From contig DAIDAH010000066.1 of the NCBI GenBank assembly GCA_027310735.1, forward strand, positions 1 through 11,841: 11,841 nt of DNA. Reading direction: 5' to 3'. The notes beneath the pieces are model-generated. The model did not search any database and was not told the DNA's origin. It worked only from the letters and a program-made list of their open reading frames with translations. The position numbers and the translations under genes were made by a program. The DNA is from Methylotenera sp. Its GTDB lineage: Bacteria; Pseudomonadota; Gammaproteobacteria; Burkholderiales; Methylophilaceae. Positions 5,374-11,841 of this stretch are shown in pieces (the first letter of the stretch is position 1; each line of letters starts with the position of its first letter).

Positions 5374-7248
5374 ATGAATAAAACTATTCTCTCTCTCAAT
5401 ATTCTATTAAGTCTCTTTGTTGCCAAGCCTTCTTTTGGGCAAGACAAATTACAGGCGATCATGCATGACGACACACAATGGGCGAGTCCGAGAAAGGATT
5501 ATGCGAATCAAGCCTACAGCAAGTTAAATCAGATTAATAAACGCAATATCAAAAACTTGCATCTGGCTTGGGAATTTTCTACAGGTGTTACACGTGGCCA
5601 TGAAGGAGCGCCGCTCGTGATTGGAAATATCATGTATGTGCATACGGCGTTTCCAAATAATATTTATGCACTTGATCTTAACCACGATCAAAAAATCATC
5701 TGGTCATATTTCCCCAAACAAGATGCCTCTGTTAAAGCAATATTGTGCTGTGACAACGTCTACCGTGGCTTGGGGTATGGTGATGGCAAGATATTACTGC
5801 AGCAGAATAATGGAGTACTGGTTGCACTGGATGCAAAAACTGGAAAAAAAGTATGGGATGTTCTTGTTAACGACTCGCAAACTGGCGCCACCAATACCAA
5901 TGCACCGCATGTTTTTCGTGACAAAGTGCTAACAGGTTGTAGCGGCGGTGAGTTTGGTATTCGTTGCTTTATCGCTGCATATAATCTTAATGATGGCTCG
6001 TTGGCTTGGAAGGCTTACAGTGCTGGGTCTGATGCAGATGTCTTGATAGGCTCGGATTTTAATGCGGCAAATCCGCATTACAATGCGCTATCAGTTTATG
6101 CGGATGTGAATGGCGGCAATAAAGAAGGTGGCTCATATCAAGCGCTGAGTAAAGACCAGCTTAAATTTTCAGTGGCTGATCTTGGTATAAGAACTTGGCT
6201 TAAACCACAAGCTGCTGATAATGGTTGGGATCATGGTGGTGGTCCTGTGTGGGGATGGTTCTCGTTTGATCCTGCACTGAATCTGGTGTATTACGGCACA
6301 GGTAACCCTTCGGTCTGGAATCCGGATGTGCGTCCCGGTGACAACAAATGGGCAATGACGATCTTTGCCCGCGATTTGGATACGGGTATGGCTAAATGGG
6401 GTTACCAGCTCACACCGCATGATGAATGGGACTACGACAGCGTTAATGAAATTATTCTATGGGATGCCAAGGATAAAAAGCACCGTAAGTTAGCTACGCA
6501 TTTTGACCGCAATGGTTTTGGTTATACCTTCGACCGCACGAATGGGACTTTGTTGGTGGCTGAGAAAATGCATCCTTTCGTTAACTGGGCTACAGGTATT
6601 GATCTTGCAACGGGTGTGCCGAATAAAGATCCGCGCTATGCCACGCATGAGGATCATGACACCAAAGGCATCTGTCCTGCTGCACTGGGGACTAAAGACC
6701 AGCAACCAGCGGCATACTCGCCACGTACCAAGCTATTCTATGTTCCGCTTAGTCATTTATGTATGGATTATGAGGCTGTAGAAGCCAAGTATGTTGCAGG
6801 GCAACCTTGGGCTGGCGCAAGCCTGACCATGTTCCCCGGCCCTGATGGTGTGATGGGTGGCTTCATGGCGTGGGATGGCCTGCATGGGAAAAGTAAATGG
6901 TATAACAAAGAGCAATTCCCGGTATGGGGTGGTGCGCTGGCAACTCGGGCTGATCTGGTCTTTTATGGCACACTGGATCGCTGGTTTAAAGCAGTCGATG
7001 CCAAGACAGGTAATCTGCTGTGGAAGTTTCAGGTAGGTTCTGGCGTGGTGGGTAATGCGATGACTTATGGCCACAAAGGCAAGCAATACGTGGGCGTGTT
7101 TTCTGGCATAGGCGGCTGGGCAGGCATTGCCTTGAATCAAGGTCTGACAGAGGATAGTGATGGTGCGGGTACTGCTGGTGTTTTAAAGGAGTTGAATCAT
7201 TACAATGCAGCGCCAGGCACTGGAACATTCAATGTATTTAGCTTGTAA
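5374..7248 (+). CDS. xoxF: PQQ-dependent methanol dehydrogenase, lanthanide (XoxF) type
   Basis: Periplasmic quinoprotein oxidising methanol to formaldehyde (or further) with electrons passed to a cytochrome c. 624 residues with a signal peptide (~1-22, hydrophobic ILSLNILLSLFVA, then PSFGQ). Eight-blade beta-propeller features: the vicinal disulfide CC 125-126 over the PQQ plane, the GCSGGEFGIR motif with metal-ligand Glu193, Trp293 in VWGW (PQQ stacking), Asn311 in TGNP, and PHDEWDYD at 348-355. There Asp353 is the catalytic base. Asp355, two residues on, is the extra acid that marks lanthanide enzymes (Ala in calcium MxaF). Cys434 and Cys463 match the structural disulfide pair, and the C-terminus ends NVFSL like MxaF. 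The length exceeds the ~600 of common members owing to an insertion near 238-270. No xoxG or xoxJ is adjacent. Shine-Dalgarno before the ATG is weak. Possibly the XoxF4 clade of Methylophilaceae, which a tree would decide. Confidence 0.93.
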   Translation: MNKTILSLNILLSLFVAKPSFGQDKLQAIMHDDTQWASPRKDYANQAYSKLNQINKRNIKNLHLAWEFSTGVTRGHEGAPLVIGNIMYVHTAFPNNIYALDLNHDQKIIWSYFPKQDASVKAILCCDNVYRGLGYGDGKILLQQNNGVLVALDAKTGKKVWDVLVNDSQTGATNTNAPHVFRDKVLTGCSGGEFGIRCFIAAYNLNDGSLAWKAYSAGSDADVLIGSDFNAANPHYNALSVYADVNGGNKEGGSYQALSKDQLKFSVADLGIRTWLKPQAADNGWDHGGGPVWGWFSFDPALNLVYYGTGNPSVWNPDVRPGDNKWAMTIFARDLDTGMAKWGYQLTPHDEWDYDSVNEIILWDAKDKKHRKLATHFDRNGFGYTFDRTNGTLLVAEKMHPFVNWATGIDLATGVPNKDPRYATHEDHDTKGICPAALGTKDQQPAAYSPRTKLFYVPLSHLCMDYEAVEAKYVAGQPWAGASLTMFPGPDGVMGGFMAWDGLHGKSKWYNKEQFPVWGGALATRADLVFYGTLDRWFKAVDAKTGNLLWKFQVGSGVVGNAMTYGHKGKQYVGVFSGIGGWAGIALNQGLTEDSDGAGTAGVLKELNHYNAAPGTGTFNVFSL

Positions 7249-7291
7249 AAACAGGGTGAGAACTTTTGTTAGAGAAGGTCGCACTTAAGCG

Positions 7292-7325
7292 GATTACTTG
7301 GCTTGATAGTTGACGCCAAGTAATC
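7292..7325. terminator. Hairpin between convergent xoxF and batD
   Basis: Perfect 11-bp stem GATTACTTGGC/GCCAAGTAATC with a 12-nt loop, 43 nt after the xoxF stop and 35 nt after the batD stop. It could serve both transcripts. Neither strand has a T-run after it, so it is a weak intrinsic terminator or a 3' end-protecting structure. Confidence 0.55.
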
Positions 7326-7360
7326 TGGATACACCTAAAATGATGCTTGAACGGTATCTT

Positions 7361-9157
7361 TTACTTTGGATACAAACTGTCCAGTTCTGACATCTTCTGC
7401 GTAACAGGTCTTTGCTGGTTACTTAATTTCTTTAAATTCAGCAGCGCAGCACCTTGCCATGCTTCATTTGTATAACAGGCGCGGTCGAGCTGGCTTAGCA
7501 ATGGTTTCATTGTCGTCTCGTCTAGACGTTCAGCTAATGATTTAAGGCCGATGGGCGGGTCTTGTGGCCAAGTTGTGCGTGCCCAGTCAAGAAGTTGGCG
7601 TCGCGCAGCCTGCGGGTCATTATCCCGACATGCCTGCCAGAATGCCTGACGTGCTTCGGTCATGCGTGGGGCAGATGTCGCCGACATCACTGCTTGTTTA
7701 TCTGAGGTCAGTTTATTAGTGGCCACTCTTTGTGCGCTGCTACGCCACCATGCGGCTAATGTGCCTAACCAGAGCAGTGCAAATGTGAGGCTAAGCCACA
7801 TCCAGACCTGATTTGTTGCGGCGTTCTGAATGAGATGAACGGCAGATGGCGTTGCACGTGTCTCAGTCGGCAGAATAGAATCTTTAATGGGCGTGGTTGT
7901 TTCTGTAGAGATTGCAGCTGTACCAGCTAGCACGTCTATTTTTCTCGCTGGCAGGTCGATCTCTTTTTGCATGTTTTTAGCGGTGTCCCACCAGAATAAA
8001 TGGATGGCTGGAATTTCATAGTGACCAGGCTTACTGGCAATAATTGCAATATCCTGATCACGATTACCAATGATGCTGTTACCTTGAACTTTAGTATCCA
8101 ACTTGGGCTGGTCAGGATAAGCACGTAGGCCAGCGGGTAGTTGCATGAGTCGGCTTAGGTCTGGCAACTGAGTTGCAGTCAGAGGTTCTGCACTGAGTTG
8201 CAGATGGCGGGTGATGGGGTCGCCTACATGAATCTGCTCCTTATTCGGTTGCCAGTTTTCTGTCAAAGTGACATCCGTTGCAGGTAGCCAATCATGAGCG
8301 TTTGCGCTGGCTGGGCGTGGGCGTATATTCAGTACGATAGAGTCCCCTTGAATCCGCACAGGCTTCGTTGTATTCAACATGCCGGAAAATGGATTGCGAC
8401 CGAAAGCATTGTTGAAAAGCTGGCTATTTCCAAATGGGTCGTTATTACTGCTGGTATCCTGCACCTGTGCATTTAATATCGGGCCATCAAGTTGTATGTG
8501 GCCGCTGCGTTGCGGGAATAGCAGATATTTTCGTTCAATGACATGGTAGTTATTGCCATTGCGTACTTCGGTGGTCTGCTTATCCTGACCTAATTGTTGA
8601 ACCAATACATCATTGTTTGGCTGAAGTTCAAGGCTGGCCTGATATAAGGCTTCATCGACGTATAGTCGTGTCGTCAGTGTTACTGCTGCTTGCACGTAAG
8701 GTTGTTTTTGATCCATCGTTGACGTGATGAAGATATGAGGTACATTGGCGGTAGCCGTTCCTTTGGCGGCACTACCTGATTGCGCGGCAGCTTCCGCATT
8801 GCTAGTGACGGTTAGTGGAAGAAATTGAGAGGATTGCCCATCCCACTGCAATGCAGGGATATGCAACTTGCCACTATGTTTAGGTATCAGCGTCAAGTTT
8901 ACTTCAACTTGTGAGTTCATCTTGCCATTGATGATTTGTATCTTGGAGCCAGAGCTTTGTTCGACGATGGCGAAGTCTTGCTTTATTGGGCTCAAGTCAG
9001 GCTGGCTGCTGGTTTGTCCGTCGTGTTGCAGGGTGAGTTGTACCGATTCGCCTTGGTTGACTTGGTCGTGATCTAACCATGCATTGATGGCTGCCGAGGC
9101 TGGTAGGCTCAGGCTTAGAAATATAAGGCTAATAAAAATACGTTGTGAAGTCTTCAT
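7361..9157 (-). CDS. batD: BatD-family membrane-anchored protein
   Basis: 598-residue 'oxygen tolerance' (BatD) protein, last gene of the Bat operon. Signal peptide 1-22 (FISLIFLSLSLPASA), then a long periplasmic part made of beta-rich segments: INAWLDHDQVNQGESVQLTL at the start, IPKHSGKLHIPALQW at ~91-105, QPYVQAAVTLTTRLYVDEALYQASL at ~152-176, and KYLLFPQRSGHIQLDGP at ~210-226. A second set is at ~309-390 (VGDPITRHLQL..., KPGHYEIPAIHLFWWDT). One membrane span follows at ~452-471 (WMWLSLTFALLWLGTLAAWW). A cytoplasmic tail of about 125 residues has helical RQAFWQACRDNDPQAARRQLLDWART. The start ATG overlaps the batC stop by 1 nt (TAATG) and has AGGTGA 6 nt upstream, so translation is probably coupled. 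It is thought to assemble with the VWA proteins; biochemical function is unknown. Confidence 0.9.
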   Translation of the reverse strand: MKTSQRIFISLIFLSLSLPASAAINAWLDHDQVNQGESVQLTLQHDGQTSSQPDLSPIKQDFAIVEQSSGSKIQIINGKMNSQVEVNLTLIPKHSGKLHIPALQWDGQSSQFLPLTVTSNAEAAAQSGSAAKGTATANVPHIFITSTMDQKQPYVQAAVTLTTRLYVDEALYQASLELQPNNDVLVQQLGQDKQTTEVRNGNNYHVIERKYLLFPQRSGHIQLDGPILNAQVQDTSSNNDPFGNSQLFNNAFGRNPFSGMLNTTKPVRIQGDSIVLNIRPRPASANAHDWLPATDVTLTENWQPNKEQIHVGDPITRHLQLSAEPLTATQLPDLSRLMQLPAGLRAYPDQPKLDTKVQGNSIIGNRDQDIAIIASKPGHYEIPAIHLFWWDTAKNMQKEIDLPARKIDVLAGTAAISTETTTPIKDSILPTETRATPSAVHLIQNAATNQVWMWLSLTFALLWLGTLAAWWRSSAQRVATNKLTSDKQAVMSATSAPRMTEARQAFWQACRDNDPQAARRQLLDWARTTWPQDPPIGLKSLAERLDETTMKPLLSQLDRACYTNEAWQGAALLNLKKLSNQQRPVTQKMSELDSLYPK

Positions 9158-10110
9158 TACTGGTCACCTGGATGTCTTATCATATGCTCTATCATGAATT
9201 TGCGGCGTAACAGGCCGCCGGGATCATCTGGAATGCTCCGCAACCATTGCTCCTGCGCAAGTTGCTGTTCGCTGATCTGGGCGTTTGCAAGCGGGGATTT
9301 TCTTGCTTGCGATTTATCTAATGCTGCCGCAGCATCGCGTCTAGCCTGAGCTGCGTCGTCAGGTTTTGGCTGACCATCTGCTTTATCGCTGGATTCAGTT
9401 TGGTTTGCCTTGGCAGATGGCGACTGGTTTTGAGCATCATTCTGCTTATTGGAGTCTCCCGCTTTGTCTTGCCCTGATTTGTTCTGTTGATTTTTACCGT
9501 TCTGATTTTGATTGGCTGACGGCTGCTCTGCTGCCTTTTTAGATGTGTCGCCTTGTTTCCCAGAGTCTTTATTAGCGGGATCTTTTTTGTCAGAATTATC
9601 CTTGCCAGAATTATCTTTATTGGTACTGTCTTTGTCAGTTTGCTGGGATTGATCCTTCTGATTCTTGCCATCATCTTTACCATCTTTGGACGAAGAGTCC
9701 TTGCTGGAAGAAGACTTGGTTTTTTGTTGTTGTAAGACTTTGGCAACTAAGTCTCGGTTGTGGCGTGCATCCTTATTGTTCGGGTCATGAGCTAGCGTTG
9801 CATCATAGGCTTTCAGGGCCTCCTGTAATTGACCCGCATGTGCCAGAGCATTGCCCCGGTTGTAATTGCCGTCACTATCGTTAAAGGCAGAAAAACTTTT
9901 CACCGCATTTTGATAATCACCGGCTTGCAACTCGGCATAAGCTTTGCGGCGTGGGTCGGTATAAGTGTGTGCCGCCGCTGCAGCCTTGCCTTGATGCATG
10001 AGTTGATCGCCCTGTTGGTCGGCAGTGCGCCATAAGTTATTCCAGACATCACCAGCCTGAGCAATTCCCGCCCAGAGCAGAAGCACCGCGAGCAATAGAT
10101 TACGTTTCAT
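9157..10110 (-). CDS. batC: BatC-like TPR protein with long low-complexity linker
   Basis: 317-residue exported TPR protein. Signal peptide 1-19 (KRNLLLAVLLLWAGIAQA), then DVWNNLWRTADQQG typical of the family. TPR units follow at ~55-77 (RRKAYAELQAGDYQNAVKSF) and ~82-118 (YNRGNALAHAGQLQEALKAYDATLAHDPNN). Residues ~129-258 are an extremely polar K/D/S/N/Q linker with short repeats such as KDNSGKDNSD. The conserved C-terminal block WLRSIPDDPGGLLRRKF (289-305) ends the protein. The start is taken at 10110: the frame extends to an ATG at 10167 inside batB, but 10110 gives the signal peptide and an ATGA overlap with the batB stop, with GGGGA just upstream. In many proteobacteria this TPR part is fused to BatB, as I recall; here the two are separate. 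It is likely a periplasmic scaffold for the Bat complex. The start choice is fairly sure, the biochemical role unknown. Confidence 0.88.
   Translation of the reverse strand: MKRNLLLAVLLLWAGIAQAGDVWNNLWRTADQQGDQLMHQGKAAAAAHTYTDPRRKAYAELQAGDYQNAVKSFSAFNDSDGNYNRGNALAHAGQLQEALKAYDATLAHDPNNKDARHNRDLVAKVLQQQKTKSSSSKDSSSKDGKDDGKNQKDQSQQTDKDSTNKDNSGKDNSDKKDPANKDSGKQGDTSKKAAEQPSANQNQNGKNQQNKSGQDKAGDSNKQNDAQNQSPSAKANQTESSDKADGQPKPDDAAQARRDAAAALDKSQARKSPLANAQISEQQLAQEQWLRSIPDDPGGLLRRKFMIEHMIRHPGDQ
9164..9169 (-). promoter_or_regulatory. Ribosome binding site of batD inside batC
   Basis: AGGTGA on the minus strand, 6 nt before the batD ATG and overlapping the last codons of batC. It supports the 9157 start and translational coupling. 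Confidence 0.6.
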
Positions 10111-11102
10111 AACCATCCCCGTCGAGCCAGAAATGCGGTTGCTAAAAGTAGCAGTGGCAGTAGCCATATTCCGCCATCCAATTTGTGCGCTACCTGAATG
10201 TTTTTATTCTCACTGGCTTGAGTGGTTCGGCTTGCGTGAGTTTGCAGGTCGGCAATCAGGCTAGGGAGTTGCGCTAGATCTACATAACGACCCCCGCCTG
10301 TTGCGGCGAGTTGCTGCAGTTGATCTACATCCAGACGGGCAAGGTGCAATTTACCTTGTGCATTTTGCACAAAGCCGCCACCCGCTTGGCTCACTGGCGC
10401 GCCATTGCGTGTGCCGATGCCTACAACATTGACCGTGAAATTTTGAGCACGTAGTTTTTTTGCTGCGGCAAAGGCAGCAGATGGGTCGGCAAAACCATCT
10501 GTCAGCACTACTATTTGGGTATTTCTTCCTCCACCTTGTTTAATCAGCATGCCTGCATGCTCCAGCGCTGGCGCCAGATTGTCACCGGCACTGGGCATAA
10601 TCTCCGGATTTAGTGGTGGCAATAATGTGCGTATCGTGGCGACATCATCCGTCATGGGTGTGACGGTGTAAGGTTCTTCGCCAAAAGCTAATAGTCCGAC
10701 CCGCGCATCCTTTGCTGCGTTAAGTAAATCGTCCAGCGCATAACGTGCACGGGTGACGCGGTCTGGCGTTAAATCAGCTGATAGCATCGAAGGTGAAAGA
10801 TCCAGCACCAGCATCCATGTGCTATTGCCACGATAGGCGATAGATGGCGCTTGTTGCCAACTGGGGCCAGCAAGCGCCAGCACGGCCAGCGTCCATACGA
10901 GTGACAGCAAAGGCCATGGCGTCCAATGATGGTTGTCGCCTCCATCCAGTCTCAGGCTGGATAATAGATCTGGGTCAATAAGCTGCGCCCAGCCGCCTTC
11001 ATTAGCACGTCGACGTGCCAGCCAGAAGCTTAGTCCCCAGAGTATTGGCAGAGCTAGCAGCCAAAACGGACGCAGAAATTGAAAATGTTGGATCAGATCC
11101 AT
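10107..11102 (-). CDS. batB: BatB-like VWA-domain membrane protein
   Basis: 331-residue von Willebrand factor A protein. Two N-terminal membrane spans (14-30 and ~62-80) precede the VWA domain at ~94-290, and a third span lies near the C-terminus (~311-326, IWLLPLLLLATAFLAR) ending RRGWL. The metal-ion-dependent adhesion site is complete: D101-L-S103-P-S105, Thr151 in PMTDD, and TDG at 201-203. The arrangement resembles BatA/BatB proteins acting with a MoxR AAA ATPase, probably encoded beyond the right edge. The start overlaps the end of batA by 10 nt, and the stop overlaps batC in ATGA, so the genes are translationally coupled. The VWA domain should bind Mg or another divalent ion and a protein partner; the ligand is unknown. 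Confidence 0.9.
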   Translation of the reverse strand: MDLIQHFQFLRPFWLLALPILWGLSFWLARRRANEGGWAQLIDPDLLSSLRLDGGDNHHWTPWPLLSLVWTLAVLALAGPSWQQAPSIAYRGNSTWMLVLDLSPSMLSADLTPDRVTRARYALDDLLNAAKDARVGLLAFGEEPYTVTPMTDDVATIRTLLPPLNPEIMPSAGDNLAPALEHAGMLIKQGGGRNTQIVVLTDGFADPSAAFAAAKKLRAQNFTVNVVGIGTRNGAPVSQAGGGFVQNAQGKLHLARLDVDQLQQLAATGGGRYVDLAQLPSLIADLQTHASRTTQASENKNIQVAHKLDGGIWLLPLLLLATAFLARRGWL

Positions 11103-11841
11103 TTTTTACCAAGCTCCTTGCTTTCATTCCATTTTCTTCCACTCCATAGCACGGCTGGCACGCTCAATAACAGTGCCAAGCCTAACGGCCACGGGAACCA
11201 TTCGTCACGAGGGCGGTACCATTGTTCACGCGCATTGCTAGGTTCAAGTTTGTCGATGCGTGCGTAAACCTTCTCAAGATTTTCGGCATCTGTTGCACGG
11301 AAGTATTCGCCGCCGGTTGTTTTTGCGATGCGCTTGAGTGTGTCTTCATCCAAGTCACCATCACCGCCACCAACGCCGAAATAGCCTGATTGATCATTAG
11401 AGCCTACGCCTATGGTATAGATGCGTAAGCCAGCAGCAGCTGCCATCTTGGCAGCTTCATCTGGTGGCATGACGCCGGCATCATTGCTGCCATCTGTGAG
11501 CAAAATCAGTACTGTTTCACCCTTGTGGCCAGCCTTGGTAGGTTCGTCCCGCAATCGTTTGATTGCCAGCCCAATGGCATCTCCGATGGCCGTTTGCGTA
11601 CCAGCAACGCCGATCATGGCTTCATTCAGGAACTGGTTAACCGTATTCAAGTCTGTGGTGAGCGGCGCTTGCAAGTATGGGCGGCTACCAAACAGAATTA
11701 ATCCAACCTGATCACCTTGACGGCGGCGGATAAAATCCCCCGCTACTTGTTGAACCACCTGCAATCGTGTGTAGTCTCCAGCCATATCCTGTGCCGACAT
11801 GGAGCCGGATACATCCACCGACAATAGCAGGCGGCGACCTG
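11093..11841 (-). CDS. batA: BatA-like VWA-domain membrane protein, N-terminus cut by window edge
   Basis: 248 C-terminal residues are visible, and the frame is open to the right edge. The first residues GRRLLLSVDVSGSMSAQDM carry the MIDAS motif DxSxS. APLTTDLNTV supplies the MIDAS threonine, and ILLTDGSNDAG the third loop with Asp. KRIAKTTGGEYFRATDAENLEKVYARIDKLEP is the usual end of the VWA domain, followed by REQWYRPRDEWFPWPLG and a single C-terminal membrane span (LGLALLLSVPAVLW). The missing N-terminus should hold one or two membrane spans. It is paralogous to batB and overlaps it by 10 nt. In relatives the genes upstream are a MoxR ATPase and a DUF58 protein; they would lie outside this window. 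Confidence 0.9.
   Translation of the reverse strand, partial: GRRLLLSVDVSGSMSAQDMAGDYTRLQVVQQVAGDFIRRRQGDQVGLILFGSRPYLQAPLTTDLNTVNQFLNEAMIGVAGTQTAIGDAIGLAIKRLRDEPTKAGHKGETVLILLTDGSNDAGVMPPDEAAKMAAAAGLRIYTIGVGSNDQSGYFGVGGGDGDLDEDTLKRIAKTTGGEYFRATDAENLEKVYARIDKLEPSNAREQWYRPRDEWFPWPLGLALLLSVPAVLWSGRKWNESKELGKKWI

Noticed and set aside
6757..7140. 127-codon minus-strand frame inside xoxF
   Set aside because: Antisense to conserved XoxF sequence, with no independent signals.
9318..9746. 142-codon frame inside batC on the same strand
   Set aside because: It follows the low-complexity linker of batC in another frame; the K/R/T-rich sequence is a by-product of biased codons.
11421..11711. 96-codon plus-strand frame inside batA
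   Set aside because: Antisense to the VWA domain; no ribosome binding site or homology recognised.
11093..11824. BatA starting at TTG 11824 as a complete gene
   Set aside because: This would delete the strand leading into the MIDAS motif and the N-terminal membrane part; the frame continues to the window edge, so the gene is partial.
1..11841. CRISPR array, toxin-antitoxin or phage-defence island
   Set aside because: No regularly spaced repeats, no small paired genes and no defence-type domains; the VWA operon is the Bat type, not a ternary defence system.

Overview
The window looks like ordinary chromosomal DNA from a methylotrophic betaproteobacterium. A Methylophilaceae member such as Methylotenera is the best guess. 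The reasons are a moderately AT-rich sequence, a PQQ methanol dehydrogenase of the lanthanide (XoxF) type, a second-type infA gene lying outside the ribosomal operon, an rdgC gene, and a Bat (VWA/TPR) operon. The taxonomy is an inference from gene content, not from a marker tree.

Layout from left to right. 1-779 (minus) is the N-terminal part of an alpha-glucan phosphorylase that runs off the left edge. 780-1167 is non-coding, with two inverted repeats and the infA terminator. infA (minus, GTG start) and the cold-shock gene cspA (plus) are divergent around a shared promoter region at about 1429-1805. cspA ends in a strong intrinsic terminator. A tRNA-Leu(TAA) with its own promoter and terminator follows at 2384-2470. 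rdgC (minus) and a TPR-fused methyltransferase (minus) come next. The methyltransferase is divergent from xoxF (plus, 5374-7248), and the gap between them carries an inverted and a direct repeat. From 7361 to the right edge lies a tightly overlapping minus-strand operon batA(partial)-batB-batC-batD, convergent with xoxF.

Functionally the window mixes housekeeping genes (IF-1, CspA, tRNA-Leu, RdgC, glycogen breakdown) with two periplasmic or envelope units: the periplasmic dehydrogenase XoxF and the membrane-anchored Bat complex. XoxF stands alone: no xoxG cytochrome, no xoxJ and no mxa gene is visible. All four Bat frames overlap by 1-10 nt, which implies translational coupling and a stoichiometric complex.

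I found no CRISPR array, transposon, phage gene or toxin-antitoxin pair. The most interesting points are local: XoxF carries the lanthanide Asp, a roughly 30-residue insertion and a shifted cysteine pattern. It also sits next to a MoxR/VWA-type operon, which recalls the maturation genes of the classical mxa cluster. I did not find strong evidence for a wholly new system.
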